From Glandiceps talaboti (lineage: Eukaryota > Hemichordata > Enteropneusta > Spengelidae), in assembly GCF_964340395.1 (NCBI RefSeq), contig NC_135555.1, positions 24,226,225-24,290,224 on the forward strand: a DNA stretch of 64,000 nucleotides, given 5' to 3'. The translations under genes and the position numbers were made by a program. This document shows positions 26,301 through 38,285 of this stretch, one piece after another; position 1 is the stretch's first letter; each line of letters starts with the position of its first letter. The notes under the pieces were generated by a model. It was not told where the DNA came from, ran no database searches, and was given only the letters and a program-made list of their open reading frames with translations.

Positions 26301-29300
26301 TGCATTTATTTGACAATCTATGTAAGAGTACCTCTATAATTAATTTATATACCATCCAACAGGCATTGCCCAATTACAGGAGCAGTATTTAGTGTTAGTA
26401 TAGCAGGAAACCTAATGGTCCTAGACTGAATTTAAGATTCAATGTTGTGTACACTACTTTGATCACTAGTTACAAATGGGGGATATGAGGTTATAAATAG
26501 GAGTGCTAACAATGACAAATGTTTCAGTGTATTATATAATAATAATAATGGTAATAAATGAAAAGGAGAGTTGTAAGCAAAGCTCATGGTGCAGATTTAT
26601 GGTTGATGGTTGACAAAGTAATACTGTGTTTAAATTCACAGATTGACAGCTGTAGTACGCCATGTTCAGACTTCTATTTCTGGTCTAAAGGTCTGCCACC
26701 ATCTGCTGCCATATTGCTACAAGCCAAGAGTACAGGGAGTACACCCAAAGATATACTAACCCCAGATACTGAAACAGATACAAGTCTGTCTATGGAAGAC
26801 ACCAAGTCTCAGCTGGAGTCAGCAGTAGAAATTGGCTTAACATTGATTGTTCTCTGGAAGGTTAGTTTAGGGACAATTGCACAATGTCACACAAGCTCAA
26901 AAAAATGAACTTTGTTTGCTTAGGGTGACAGGGTCAGGCATCAGTGTGATTCCTGAACTTCATTTTCTTGCATCTAGCCAAATTTTGAAAATTTTCAAGC
27001 CTTCAATGATGAAAGGTTGTGTATTTACTACTGAGATGTTGATAAGTTATTGCTAATGTGATATACAAACATGTACAGTGCTGGTTTTCTGGTTAGTATT
27101 TTAATCTGTTTATCATGTTTTTTACAGTGTTTTGATTGTAGTTGTTTGACTGCTGTATACCATATTTAAATGTGTCGTTCCACTTGTGAACGTTCATTTA
27201 GGGAGAGGGTTTGGCCTAAAAAAGTGAAGTTTGATTATTGAGCTTGTTTGACATTGTAAGATCCCCCCTTACTTGTCTAAAACTGCATATATATAAATTA
27301 AATATATATAAACCAGAAAACTTTCGGAAATTCTATTCCACTTTGGAAAGATATCTTTTTTCTTACATGTCACTGTCAAGTCAAGTCAAGGTTGATAACA
27401 GTTAACAGTGGAAACATTTACATGTACTTGTTTTACTTATTGGTAGGCATTTGTTGTGGTAGATGATGGTAGTTGTCAAATTATCACTGGTCAGCACCAT
27501 GTACCTGTCAATATCTTAGAGCATCAAGAGTCGTCTCTACCAGTCACCAAGGTATGTAATATCTACCAGTCACCAAGGTATGTAATATCTACCAATAGTA
27601 TGCATGGACAATGGTACAGGCAGCCATATTGCTAAAATTAGTCAATAAACTGATGAGAAGTAGAAATGTAACCATTTCACATAATTTGATAAATTGATAG
27701 TAAGTGTTGTAAGTATGTAAGTGTTGACTTTGAGAGGAGTGGTCATGTCTGTACAGTATGTAAGTGTTGACTTTGAGAAGCGTACTTAAGATTATAGTCA
27801 AGGTCAGTAACATGTATAATATGTGTTGTATTTGTAGTCGTTGGAACAAGAGCCACCGATCAAATTTATAAGGCAGCCTGATACTGAGAAGGATGATGTA
27901 ACCAGTATCCACACATTGACACAACTCATCAAATACAGTATTGAGTTTAAAGAGATGAATGATCATCATTTCAAAAAATCAAGGTTAGTATTCAAAATGT
28001 TTTTGATAATGTCAGTGCATGCCTTTTTGAAATTTGCCAAAAGCCAAATCACACAGTCTCACGATTTATTTAATTAATCAGTCACACAGTCTCACGATTT
28101 ATTTAATTAATCAGTCAGTGCAATATCTTCACTATAGCCCTTCTCTCCTCCACTGTGCTACACACTCAGTCAGTGCAATATCTTCACTATAGCCCTTTTC
28201 TCCTCCACTGTGCTACACACTCAGTCAGAGCAATATCTTCACTATAGCCCTTCTGTCCTCCACTGTGCTACACACTTTCAGTGCAATATCTTCACTATAG
28301 CCCTTCTCTCCTCCACTGTGCTACACACTGAGTCAGTGCAATATCTTCACTATAGCCCTTCTCTCCTCCACTGTGCTACACACTGAGTCAGTGCAATATC
28401 TTCACTATAGCCCTTCTCTCCTCCACTGTGCTACACACTGAGTCAGTGCAATATCTTCACTATAGCCCTTCTCTCCTCTACTGTGCTACACACTCAGTCA
28501 GAGCAATATCTTCACTATAGCCCTTCTCTCCTCCACTGTGCTACACACTCGGTCAGTGCAATATCTTCACTATAGCCCTTCTCTCCTCCACTGTGCTACA
28601 CACTGAGTCAGTGCAATATCTTCACTATAGCCCTTCTCTCCTCCACTGTGCTACACACTCAGACAGTGCAATATCTTCACTATAGCCCTTTTCTCCTCCA
28701 CTGTGCTACACACTCAGTCAGTGCAATATCTTCACTATAACCCTTCTCTCCTCCACTGTGTTACACACTCAGTCAGTGCAATATCTTCACTATAGCCCTT
28801 CTCTCCTCCACTGTGCTACACACTCAGACAGTGCAATATCTTCACTATAGCCCTTCTCTCCTCCACTGTGCTACACACTCAGTCAGTGCAATATCTTCAC
28901 TATAGCCCTTCTCTCCTCCACTGTGCTACACACTCAGTCAGTGCAATATCTTCACTATAGCCCTTCTCTCCTCCACTGTGCTACACACTCAGGCAGTGCA
29001 ATACCTTCACTATAGCCCTTCTCTCCTCCACTGTGCTACACACTCAGTCAGTGCAATATCTTCACTATAGCCCTTCTCTCCTCCACTGTGCTACACACTG
29101 AGTCAGTGCAATATCTTCACTATAGCCCTTCTCTCCTCCACTGTGCTACACACTCAGTCAGTGCAATATCTTCACTATAGCCCTTCTCTCCTCCACTGTG
29201 CTACACACTCAGTCAGTGCAATATCTTCACTATAGCCCTTCTCTCCTCCACTGTGCTACACACTCGGTCAGTGCAATATCTTCACTATAGCCCTTCTCTC

Positions 29301-32300
29301 CTCCACTGTGCTACACACTGAGTCAGTGCAATATCTTCACTATAGCCATTCTCTCCTCCACTGTGCTACACACTGAGTCAGTGCAATATCTTCACTATAG
29401 CCCTTCTCTCCTCCACTGTGCTACACACTCAGTCAATGCAATATCTTCACTATAGCCCTTCTCTCCTCTACTGTGCTACACACTCAGTCAGTGCAATATC
29501 TTCACTATAGCCCTTCTCTCCTCCACTGTGCTACACACTCAGTCAGTGCAATATCTTCACTATAGCCCTTCTCTCCTCCACTGTGCTACACACTCGGTCA
29601 GTGCAATATCTTCACTATAGCCCTTCTCTCCTCCACTGTGCTACACACTCGGTCAGTGCAATATCTTCACTATAGCCCTTCTCTCCTCCACTGTGCTACA
29701 CACTGAGTCAGTGCAATATCTTCACTATAGCCCTTCTCTCCTCCACTGTGCTACACACTGAGTCAGTGCAATATCTTCACTATAGCCCTTCTCTCCTCCA
29801 CTGTGCTACACACTCAGTCAATGCAATATCTTCACTATAGCCCTTCTCTCCTCTACTGTGCTACACACTCAGTCAGTGCAATATCTTCACTATAGCCCTT
29901 CTCTCCTCCACTGTGCTACACACTCAGTCAGTGCAATATCTTCACTATAGCCCTTCTCTCCTCCACTGTGCTACACACTCAGGCAGTGCAATACCTTCAC
30001 TATAGCCCTTTTCTCCTCCACTGTGCTACACACTCAGTCAGTGCAATATCTTCACTATAGCCCTTCTCTCCTCCACTGTGCTACACACTGAGTCAGTGCA
30101 ATATCTTCACTATAGCCCTTCTCTCCTCCACTGTGCTACACACTCAGTCAGTGCAATATCTTCACTATAGCCCTTCTCTCCTCCACTGTGCTACACACTC
30201 AGTCAGTGCAATATCTTCACTATAGCCCTTCTCTCCTCTACTGTGCTACACACTCAGTCAGTGCAATATCTTCACTATAGCCCTTCTCTCCTCCACTGTG
30301 CTACACACTCAGTCAGTGCAATATCTTCACTATAGCCCTTCTCTCCTCCACTGTGCTACACACTCAGTCAGTGCAATATCTTCACTATAGCCCTTCTCTC
30401 CTCCACTGTGCTACACACTCAGTCAGTGCAATATCTTCACTATAGCCCTTCTCTCCTCTACTGTGCTACACACTCAGTCAGTGCAATATCTTCACTATAG
30501 CCCTTCTCTCCTCCACTGTGCTACACACTCAGTCAGTGTAATATCTTCACTATAGCCCTTCTCTCCTCCACTGTGCTACACACTCGGTCAGTGCAATATC
30601 TTCACTATAGCCCTTCTCTCCTCCACTGTGCTACACACTCAGTCAGTGCAATATCTTCACTATAGCCCTTCTCTCCTCTACTGTGCTACACACTCAGTCA
30701 GTGCAATATCTTCACTATAGCCCTTCTCTCCTCCACTGTGCTACACACTCGGTCAGTGCAATATCTTCACTATAGCCCTTCTCTCCTCCACTGTGCTACA
30801 CACTCAGTCAGTGCAATATCTTCACTATAGCCCTTCTCTCCTCTACTGTGCTACACACTCAGTCAGTGCAATATCTTCACTATAGCCCTTCTCTCCTCCA
30901 CTGTGCTACACACTCAGTCAGAGCAATATCTTCACTATAGCCCTTCTCTCCTCCACTGTGCTACACACTCAGTCAGTGCAATATCTTCACTATAGTCCTT
31001 CTCTCCTCCACTGTGCTACACACTCAGTCAATGCAATATCTTCACTATAGTCCTTCTCTCCTCCACTGTGCTACACACTCAGTCAGTGCAATATCTTCAC
31101 TATAGCCCTTCTCTCCTCCACTGTGCTACACACTCAGTCAGTGCAATATCTTCACTATAGCCCTTCTCTCCTCCACTGTGCTACACACTCAGTCAGTGCA
31201 ATATCTTCACTATAGCCCTTCTGTCCTCCACTGTGCTACACACTCAGTCAGTGCAATATCTTCACTATAGCCCTTCTCTCCTCCACTGTGCTACACACTG
31301 AGTCAGTGCAATATCTTCACTATAGCCCTTCTCTCCTCCACTGTGCTACACACTGAGTCAGTGCAATATCTTCACTATAGCCCTTCTCTCCTCCACTGTG
31401 CTACACACTCAGTCAATGCAATATCTTCACTATAGCCCTTCTCTCCTCTACTGTGCTACACACTCAGTCAGTGCAATATCTTCACTATAGCCCTTCTCTC
31501 CTCCACTGTGCTACACACTCAGTCAGTGCAATATCTTCACTATAGCCCTTCTCTCCTCCACTGTGCTACACACTCAGTCAGTGCAATATCTTCACTATAG
31601 CCCTTCTCTCGTACAGTAACCATTACCTACCATGTGTCTCATTGGATAACCTACATTGTTGTGATCACATAGCCAGTTTGTCATTTTAATGCCAATAATA
31701 TTTATTCTGTCTCTATGTCTACAGATTATGTAAATTACCAGTGAAGCTTCATTTACATAACTGTAGTGAATCCAGTCTTGAGGTAGTTGTTAACCTATTA
31801 AATGGTAATCCTTATGATAGGTGAGTAAAATCACTTTATTTACAACATTTCCTGCAGACAATGCATGTATATGATAGGTGAGTTAAATTAGTGATAAATA
31901 TGTATGTTTACTCACTACATTCACTGGTTACAAGTTCACTTTCTGGGACAAACATTGTAGTTGAACATCTTAAAGAGAAAGAGCATGTTTCTATCCATGG
32001 CCATGGACATGCCTTTAAATGACCTTTGCATGGTTCGAATTTTTAATGTCAAAGGTCACAAAGTACAGCCACTCATTTCAATGAAGCTAAGTGACATAGA
32101 TGAATGGATATTCATATGTAGATGTTCAGCACTCAATGCTTTGAGATTACAGCGGAGTTTGATGAAGTTAAAAACAGATCTTTTATGTAGTGTAGTGGGT
32201 CTTGTACAAGGACTTGCAGTGTTTTAGCCTTGGCAATTTTTGTGAAAGGGTTTAATACCATGACACACTTAACACTCAATACTGCTTTCTTTAGTTGGAC

Positions 32301-32724
32301 CCCGCTTGTGTGTATAAACTTACAACTTAGATAACTGATACATTTCATTTCATTTCATTTTGTTATTTTCAGTAATGTAGCAGACTTGACCAGTACAGAG
32401 ATTGCTAATTATTATACTACCAACCTAGCTGTTACCTCAACAGACTTCAGCTGGATTGGTCAAACTGCATTCCAAGTGATTTTATCACCATTAGAAAACC
32501 ATAGCATAGAATTGATGGCAGCAGTCTGTAAACAGGGACTCTATAACATTAGTGATATCAATGTCAGTGTTATCAAACCTCATATCCCAGACAGTAGGGA
32601 AGGCAGAAGGAAAGGAAGCCAAGCATTGGATTTGGACAGTGTTCTACAGGAACAACCAACACAACTCATCAAGCAACGACAGAGTGGACCGTTTCTTATT
32701 ATTGTCAACGATATTTCCTCATAG
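15728..32724 (+). CDS. TRAPPC8: TRAPPC8, C-terminal 860 codons (15 exons; 5' part outside window)
   Basis: Trafficking protein particle complex subunit 8, a metazoan TRAPPIII subunit acting in ER-Golgi traffic and autophagy. Exons: 15728-15854, 16681-16878, 18028-18197, 20214-20288, 20796-21119, 21247-21632, 22927-23086, 23835-23931, 25146-25217, 26154-26209, 26642-26860, 27447-27551, 27838-27983, 31725-31820, 32373-32724. All junctions are GT-AG and the phases match. The product aligns along its length with the last ~60% of the vertebrate protein (about 1,435 aa). Landmarks: [91 protein letters not shown], and the end [10 protein letters not shown] followed by a stop. Earlier exons should lie left of position 1 or, less likely, in 1-15.7 kb. 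If so, the transposon sits in a TRAPPC8 intron. Four introns carry copies of their own 5' splice-site region. Confidence 0.95.
15840..16215 (+). repeat. Tandem repeat derived from a TRAPPC8 exon-intron junction
   Basis: About five copies of a 65-85-bp unit. The first is the authentic exon end AGTCAAACTGCCAG followed by GTAAGTATCAAGTTTGTGTA. Later copies read AGTCAAATTACCAGCTAAGTATCAAG, so the donor GT has become CT and the copies are not usable 5' splice sites. Confidence 0.85.
16990..18000. other. TRAPPC8 intron, with a dispersed repeat
   Basis: No exon is seen. The segment at about 17736-17850 (CCTAGCAACCATGACCAT, then GTAGGCAAGTGAATAAAC) recurs in diverged form at 36880-36985, so it belongs to an interspersed repeat family. 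A short AAGATAGACAC repeat lies at about 17330-17370. Confidence 0.5.
18160..18935 (+). repeat. Minisatellite carrying about 14 copies of a 5' splice site
   Basis: Units of 51 or 61 bp, each containing GGCAATAGTGGGGCTAAG|GTAAGTCAACCCAGAACATC. The first copy is the real end of the exon at 18028-18197 and its donor; about 13 more follow with the donor intact (the last two read CTCAG|GTAAGT). The 10-bp difference between unit types is an ATATCTAATG insert. The 51-bp units stay in frame, encoding a 17-aa repeat ([17 protein letters not shown]), while the 61-bp units shift frame and bring in a stop. Confidence 0.95.
19082..19815. repeat. 26-bp minisatellite in a TRAPPC8 intron
   Basis: About 27 copies of CAGGCACTTCAATTTGTCACAGCCAC, some with a short CACTGCAG-type insertion and a CAC/CAT alternation. 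The reading frames through it are by-products of the repeat. Confidence 0.95.
19873..20030. repeat. About 42-bp tandem repeat, 3-4 copies
   Basis: The unit is GATAAAGAAACTATGATGGT followed by AAATTGGCGATACAATACACTT. The last copy is diverged. Confidence 0.9.
20535..20768. repeat. About 24-bp tandem repeat just before a TRAPPC8 exon
   Basis: About nine degenerate copies of AAGGAT(A/C)(A/G)GTTTTGGAAACT/AATGC end 28 bp before the exon at 20796. The spacing is tight but the acceptor CTCAG remains intact. Confidence 0.85.
21740..22150. repeat. Interspersed repeat with TGACCTTGACCTTCA block
   Basis: An AT-rich segment containing TTGACCTTGACCTTCATCTT and CAAGGTCAATTAGACAT, and repeated GTATCAACACCCAT-type blocks. 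A related copy lies at about 35030-35340 (ATGACCTTGACCATCATAAT, then CAAGGTCAATATGCAG). I do not know the family. Confidence 0.6.
23188..23385. repeat. (GT)n microsatellite with CG-rich interruption
   Basis: A long GT/TG run is interrupted near 23268-23290 by alternating GCGCGCATGCGCGCGCGCG. The alternating purine-pyrimidine tract is nearly 200 bp and contains a self-complementary centre. The Cys/Val-rich frames are artefacts. Confidence 0.97.
23540..23770. repeat. Probable interspersed repeat in a TRAPPC8 intron
   Basis: The block GTGGTATGCAAATTATGTCC, with AAAATTTGCTCAAAAAATTA and AAGAACTACAAGGTGGATGG, resembles in style the segments at 38290-38720 (TTAGTATGCAAATTAGGTC, AAAACTACTGGGCCAATTGA). 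It looks like an AT-rich interspersed family. Confidence 0.4.
24375..25015. repeat. Degenerate 33-40-bp minisatellite
   Basis: About 17 copies built around CACTGGAGTATCATTGGCCA, followed by ACTGTGGTTGTCACATG-like sequence. Part of the array shows a larger duplicated block. Confidence 0.85.
25220..26150. other. TRAPPC8 intron, a short inverted repeat but no gene
   Basis: CAACCAAGATCAGGGTTGTA with following TAGAAAGTTTAGTCTA (25275-25310) is roughly complementary to CTAAACTTTCCATACAGCCC then TGATCTTGGTTGTATC (25671-25708). The ~430-bp segment they enclose could be a small TIR or foldback element. I see no coding sequence. Confidence 0.5.
27530..27596 (+). repeat. Duplicated donor region after a TRAPPC8 exon
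   Basis: ATCTACCAGTCACCAAG|GTATGTAAT is repeated just downstream of the exon ending at 27551. The intron therefore carries a second intact-looking 5' splice site about 26 bp further on. Confidence 0.8.
28076..31612. repeat. 55-bp minisatellite, about 64 copies, in a TRAPPC8 intron
   Basis: The unit is CTACACACT(C/G)(A/G)GTCAGTGCA, then ATATCTTCACTATAGCCCTT and CTCTCCTCCACTGTG. Copies are very alike. Recurring combinations of point variants (for example TCAATGCAAT followed by CTCCTCTACTG at about 29430, 29820 and 31415) suggest blocks of several units were duplicated together. The unit is preceded by a short duplicated block (CACAGTCTCACGATTTATTT). Confidence 0.97.
31806..31890 (+). repeat. 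Second copy of a 5' splice site after the TRAPPC8 exon ending at 31820
   Basis: TATGATAG|GTGAGTAAAATCA at the exon end is echoed by TATGATAG|GTGAGTTAAATTA about 57 bp downstream. The copied portion spans the junction. Confidence 0.65.
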
Positions 32725-32755
32725 TGTAGTGTACATGTAATCTACATGCAGGAAA

Positions 32756-32850
32756 TGGGATAATTAGGGATGGCAAGATTAAAAGGAAAGGGAATGCAGG
32801 GGATGGGATAATTAGGGATGGGAAGATTGAAAGGAAAGAACACCTTGTGA
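32756..32850. repeat. Short duplication in the TRAPPC8 3' region
   Basis: GGGATAATTAGGGATGG(C/G)AAGATT(A/G)AAAGGAAAG is present twice, directly after the stop codon of TRAPPC8. Confidence 0.75.
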
Positions 32851-33003
32851 ATTTACTACGTTTGATAAAAACTTGGATGGTTAACTAGATAAAATGTGTT
32901 GTGTTTGTTCACTAGTACGGAGTTGGCATTAATTCAGACTTAGGTAGAGTGACATACTTGGTAGGTAACTTTTATTAAACATATTGTTGACTTGTATTAT
33001 TAT

Positions 33004-33890
33004 ACACTTACAATAACTGTAGACACAGTTGACAGCATATGTACACTTACAATAACTGTAGACACAGTTGACAGCATATGTACACTTACAATAACTAGAC
33101 ACAGTTGACAGCATATGTACATTTACAATGACTGCAGACACAGTTGACAGCATATGTACACTTACAATGACTGTAGACACAGTTGACAGCATATGTACAC
33201 TTACAATAACTGTAGACACAGTTGACAGCATATGTACACTTACAATAACTGTAGACACAGTTGACAGCATATGTACACTTACAATAACTGTAGACACAGT
33301 TGACAGCATATGTACACTTACAATAACTGTAGACACAGTTGACAGCATATGTACACTTACAATAACTGTAGACACAGTTGACAGCATATGTACACTTACA
33401 ATAACTGTAGACACAGTTGACAGCATATGTACACTTACAATGACTGCAGACACAGTTGACAGCATATGTACACTTACAATAACTGTAGACACAGTTGACA
33501 GCATATGTACACTTACAATAACTGTAGACACAGTTGACAGCATATGTACACTTACAATAACTGTAGACACAGTTGACAGCATATGTACACTTACAATAAC
33601 TGTAGACACAGTTGACAGCATATGTACACTTACAATGACTGCAGACACAGTTGACAGCATATGTACACTTACAATGACTGCAGACACAATTGACAGCATA
33701 TGTACACCTACAATAACTGTAGACACAGTTGACAGCATATGTACACTTACAATGACTGCAGACACAGTTGACAGCATATGTACACTTACAATAACTGTAG
33801 ACACAGTTGACAGCATATGTACACTTACAATAACTGTAGACACAGTTGACAGCATATGTACACTTACAATAACTGTAGACACAGTTGTAT
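33004..33890. repeat. 39-bp minisatellite, about 22 copies
   Basis: The unit is ACTTACAATAACTGTAGACA followed by CAGTTGACAGCATATGTAC. Because 39 is a multiple of 3, several frames on both strands are open for about 260-317 codons. The resulting proteins are pure 13-residue repeats with no signal of selection. It lies 280 bp downstream of the TRAPPC8 stop, probably in the 3' UTR or just beyond. Confidence 0.96.
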
Positions 33891-33899
33891 GGCAAGTCC

Positions 33900-36800
33900 T
33901 TTATACATCACTTCCATGTAAGTTCTGATCAATACCAGCTCCATACTGATATAAATGTGAATAGAACCAACACATTTTATCTTGTTTAACACCCAAGATT
34001 TTATTAAAGATAGTGAATTCATAAGGTGTCCTTTCCCTTGAATGGGGTGGGGGTTAATCTTTGCAATATTGTTTCTGACAATTCACCCAATTCACCCATA
34101 CAGTTCTGATTCCCATTGAGTAATGTTTACACAATGTCCAAACCTATAATTGATATAAGTCATTATCTGTTTTTTTCCCCAAATTATGTTTCTATGCAGG
34201 AAGAAGATAGACTTGCATTGTAGAATGGTTATGACTATAGTTTTAGGAATCAAATATTAAAACTCATAGTGAACAATTCTGAATTATGAAAACTAGATTT
34301 GTATACTTCAAGTAAGTCAGTATTTGTATAGCCAAGTGATGTTTATGAAATTTTTATGTTTCTATACAAGATCTTCTGAGGGAGCTGTAGCAAATGTCTA
34401 TTTCCAAAATTTCCAAGTACATGTACTGTGATGAAAGGTTCATTTCTGACCTTATAAGGATTCAGTAGTCAATGTTTTATTTTCTGTGTGCACGCATTAC
34501 AATAAGATGCCATGTTTAGGTAAGCATCATGAGAGGGCACCCCAGATTTCACAAAGTTAGAGATAAAAAGTGTTGTCATGGCTACTGACAGTATGACAGC
34601 AAATAAATTGAGACTGAATTACACCCAGTCGTGGTTACGCATGTTTTGATGACTGCAAATCACAAAAGAAAAAGAACAGCGGGAACGATACGGAAAATGA
34701 GTGGTAATTTCATGTCTGTTGTCTTTACACTACAATACTCAACTATTCTGGCCCCCACTTTCCGGCTTGCACAGTGTAGTGGTGAAACCATGAAATATGT
34801 TATCCCTCAGATATCTGTGATATGGTGTATTTGTTTCATCTATTACATGTAACAAAGTCGTGTTCCCACTACTAGTGGGGGCTCTATAATAATTTATTAG
34901 TCCCAACGATGACATCCTGGAGAGGGCTACATAGGGATGGCCCATATTTGTCCATTTGTGGTAAACCAGGTCATATTAGTATGGCAGCTTTGTTCATAGG
35001 GTCACCATTCAATTGTCTACACCAATATAATCAGAGGTAACTGTTATGATCGAACACTAACCCATGACCTTGACCATCATAATCAAGGTCAATATGCAGT
35101 TTACTACATTTGGCAATTTGCATATATAGATACAATTCAAGTGTCTACATCCATACTTTAAGAAACAAGATATCTGTTTAAAACTAACTCTGAAGGCTTA
35201 AGTAGTAATTTGCAAAATACACCTTTTTGTCATGAGACACCATTCAATGCATGTAAGCCTCCATATTATCAGAGAAAGGCTGTCTAATCAGACTGACCTT
35301 GTGTCTTGTCAAACTCATAAATCAATATCTTGGACTAAGTATAATTAATGCCAGTTTTCTCCTGCGGAATATCTGGATTATTTCACAAACATCACTTTAT
35401 GTTATGGGTAGACATTGTAATGTAGTATCTTAATGAACTTATGAATAGTACAACCGTATCTTAGACACCAGTCTACAGTAAATTAGTGCAAGGAGTGGGG
35501 CTGGGGGGAGGGGGGTTATGCCTTCAAATTCACAAGACTTGTTGCAATATGAGAGTGCCATAATTTAATAGTTTATCTAATTTCTGTTGCTTTTTATTAA
35601 ATGTTATTTTTAGGTTTGATGGTGACAGTTTTGTTTTACATATGAAATGTTAATAACAGTGTCAACATCATCTCTTGCCCACCATCTCTAGAAGGAGAGA
35701 GAGAAAAGTTTCAAATATGATTGTAGTACCACATTTCTCATCAACATTTCATTGACCATGTATTTTTTTGTGACTGGGTTATTTTCCCATTCACGTGTCA
35801 TATCCTTAAGTTAGCATTAAATAATTTCTTTAATCTTGAATATTGTCAACCATTTTCAGATAACAATCCCTGAAGATCCCCAGTATGTAGTCAGGGAGTC
35901 CACGGAAATCAATATATGTAGCTAGGTGGTTCACTGTATTCCCAGTATGTTCTAATAATGTAGTTAACAGGTTCATTGAATTCCCTGGATGTACTACATG
36001 CTTCATGGAAGTATCACTTTATACTTCTGTGGTACTAGGGTGGTCACTGAATTTCTTGTATGTAGTTAGGGGGTTTATTGAATTCCCTATATACAGCTAG
36101 AGGGTTCACTGAATGTATGCTTCATTTAAACATGGAGGTTCTACTTCCATTATTTAAATAATGTTATCTTAAGTTTATTACTGTCATAATTTGGGGTAGT
36201 TGGTCAAGTTGTTCCTAGAGTGATATTAAACATTGTTACACATTATAACAACAGACCAGAATGACTGACTTGTTTCACATACAACAGCCTTCATCAAATT
36301 TATATGTTCCAAAGTTACATGTCCATCCCTATGATTATTTGTGACATAGTCTATTTAACCACAGAACTGGTGAGTGGTATAACTCTGTAAATATTGACCT
36401 GCAGAGACAAACTTTACAAAGCAAGCATAGAAAGTGTATTGTTATTGTCAACTACTGTATATTATTGACCTTTCAATGACTTGCTTAGAATCTTATGTAA
36501 ATATGTGTACATGTAAACAGTACTCTGTATTTTTACCTTAGCTTTTATGTCAATCCCTTCCTGTGTATGTCGTTAGCACATTTCTCCTAGCAAACTGATA
36601 TCACATGTTCCCTTCACAAAATAGACAAATTTGTACATTGTTACAGTATGATGTGAAAATGATTACTTCAGCACAAATTAACCACCATGCTATAAGTGAA
36701 TATCAAGAAACCCTTCTTGTAGATTTTTTAGTCATCTTTCGTTTAAATCTTGTTTTAGTTTTTCAAAGTTTTATTAAATTTCTTTTTAGATTTGTATAGT

Positions 36801-38280
36801 TAGAGCAGAGGGCAAATGTCAGCAGCTGATGGCCTAGATAATCCAGGTAAGCCCTGTCAAAGCTATGTACTGACACAACTTACCCTAGCAACCATGACCA
36901 TGCCCATAGCAATAGTCAAATGAGGGTGCAGATTGCAAAGATAACATTGATAGGTGGGCAAGTGGATAAACATTAAAAAGATATGCAAATATGTCTAGCA
37001 ACAAGACCATACTCAAGCAACACGCAACAGTATCTTGTGTAAAATAGGAACAGGGATGGGTATGAAGGAACTTGCAAAGATAGAATAATGTCCTACCAAT
37101 CAAACCAACTGAAAATTGCATCATCAATCATTGTCTAAACACTACAGTTGTGTCAATGACTCTGTTGTCCACCTTCTCAACCCAGGTTATTCAGAATGTA
37201 TGGTTATATCACAAGTCTATGTTGTTCACTATGCAGGGTTCGTCCTCCAGGTACACAAACAGGGTTTATACAAATGTTGTCTTTTCTTTTCTTGAAATTA
37301 TGACCCATACAACAAGAAATGTTATTATTCATAATCAGTATTAGAAACCAAGTTTAGTATATAGTGTCCACTTATAATTTACATTGCATTATTTTGGTTT
37401 ATGCCATGGTGTTCTTAAGTCAGTCTGTCAATCAGTCAATCCACTGTTCTACACTAATGTAATATTTAGAGGTACCAGAAGAGGTATAATTGTAGAAAAA
37501 GTGATTTCTTCAGAGTTTCCATTTTTACAGATATATGGTGTACATCCAGAGGGCTGTGAATATTCCCTTCTAATAACAAAGACATGTAATTACATTTGAA
37601 CACCAGTTTGTAACTCAATAATGTAATTGAATATATAAATACTACGTAACCTCAGATTGTCCACTATTTACAGACATCCAAGGCAACGAGGTTGAATGTG
37701 TATGTAAACATATTTTTCATTGTTTTCACCCCAGGACAACCACCAAGAAGTCTTTGAGTTTTATGATAGATAGTGACTTGCGTACATCATTCATAGCATT
37801 TATAGATAGTCAGTGACTTGCCTAGGCCAACTACAGCATGACATGGCATTGTGGTTTTGTACGTGTTGATGTGTGCATCAAAAAATACACCCTTGCCATT
37901 GAAATACTAGGTTTAGTAGGGTGAAGGACTGATTTTGATGAGCTTTATTTTGAGGTGTGCGTGTGATTTAGAATAGAAAACACTTGACAAGTCTATGTTG
38001 GTATGACTTCTGTTGTAAATCTTATGAATTGTTTGAACACACATACTGTATCTTGTATTATCCATTCTGTATTTATCACTTCAAAGGATTTTATTGTAAG
38101 AGAAATTATCAAGTCTTTAGTATTAAAATACTCCTCATATAACAAACAGTAACACTGGGTGCAAAGTAGTTTTTTTTTAAAATTGATTTCTGTGTGAGTA
38201 GATGGTCTGAGTTGAAAAAGGCTTATGGATACAATGTACAGTCAAAGTATGTCTGTAAAAATACTTGTTTGAAAGTATAA
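33900..38280. other. Intergenic or 3' flank, no gene seen
   Basis: AT-rich, stop-rich in all frames, without paired splice sites around coding-like segments. It contains diverged repeat copies (about 35030-35340 and 36880-36985). Repeated TGTAGTTAG(G/C)GGGTT(C/T)A(C/T)TGAATT(C/T)CC-like phrases occur at about 35880-36115. I find no supported gene. Confidence 0.5.
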
Positions 38281-38285
38281 GTATT

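Noticed and set aside
28076-31612. A regular repeat array that could be taken for a CRISPR array
   Set aside because: The units are contiguous without variable spacers and the window is clearly animal DNA. It is a minisatellite, as are the arrays at 420-1616, 14407-15448, 18160-18935, 19082-19815 and 33004-33890.
32929-33928. Open frames of 266-317 codons on both strands
   Set aside because: They are produced by the 39-bp period and encode only a 13-residue repeat; there is no start context, domain or codon signature.
34631-34945. Overlapping frames on both strands downstream of TRAPPC8
   Set aside because: No splice signals, domain or repeat match; expected by chance.
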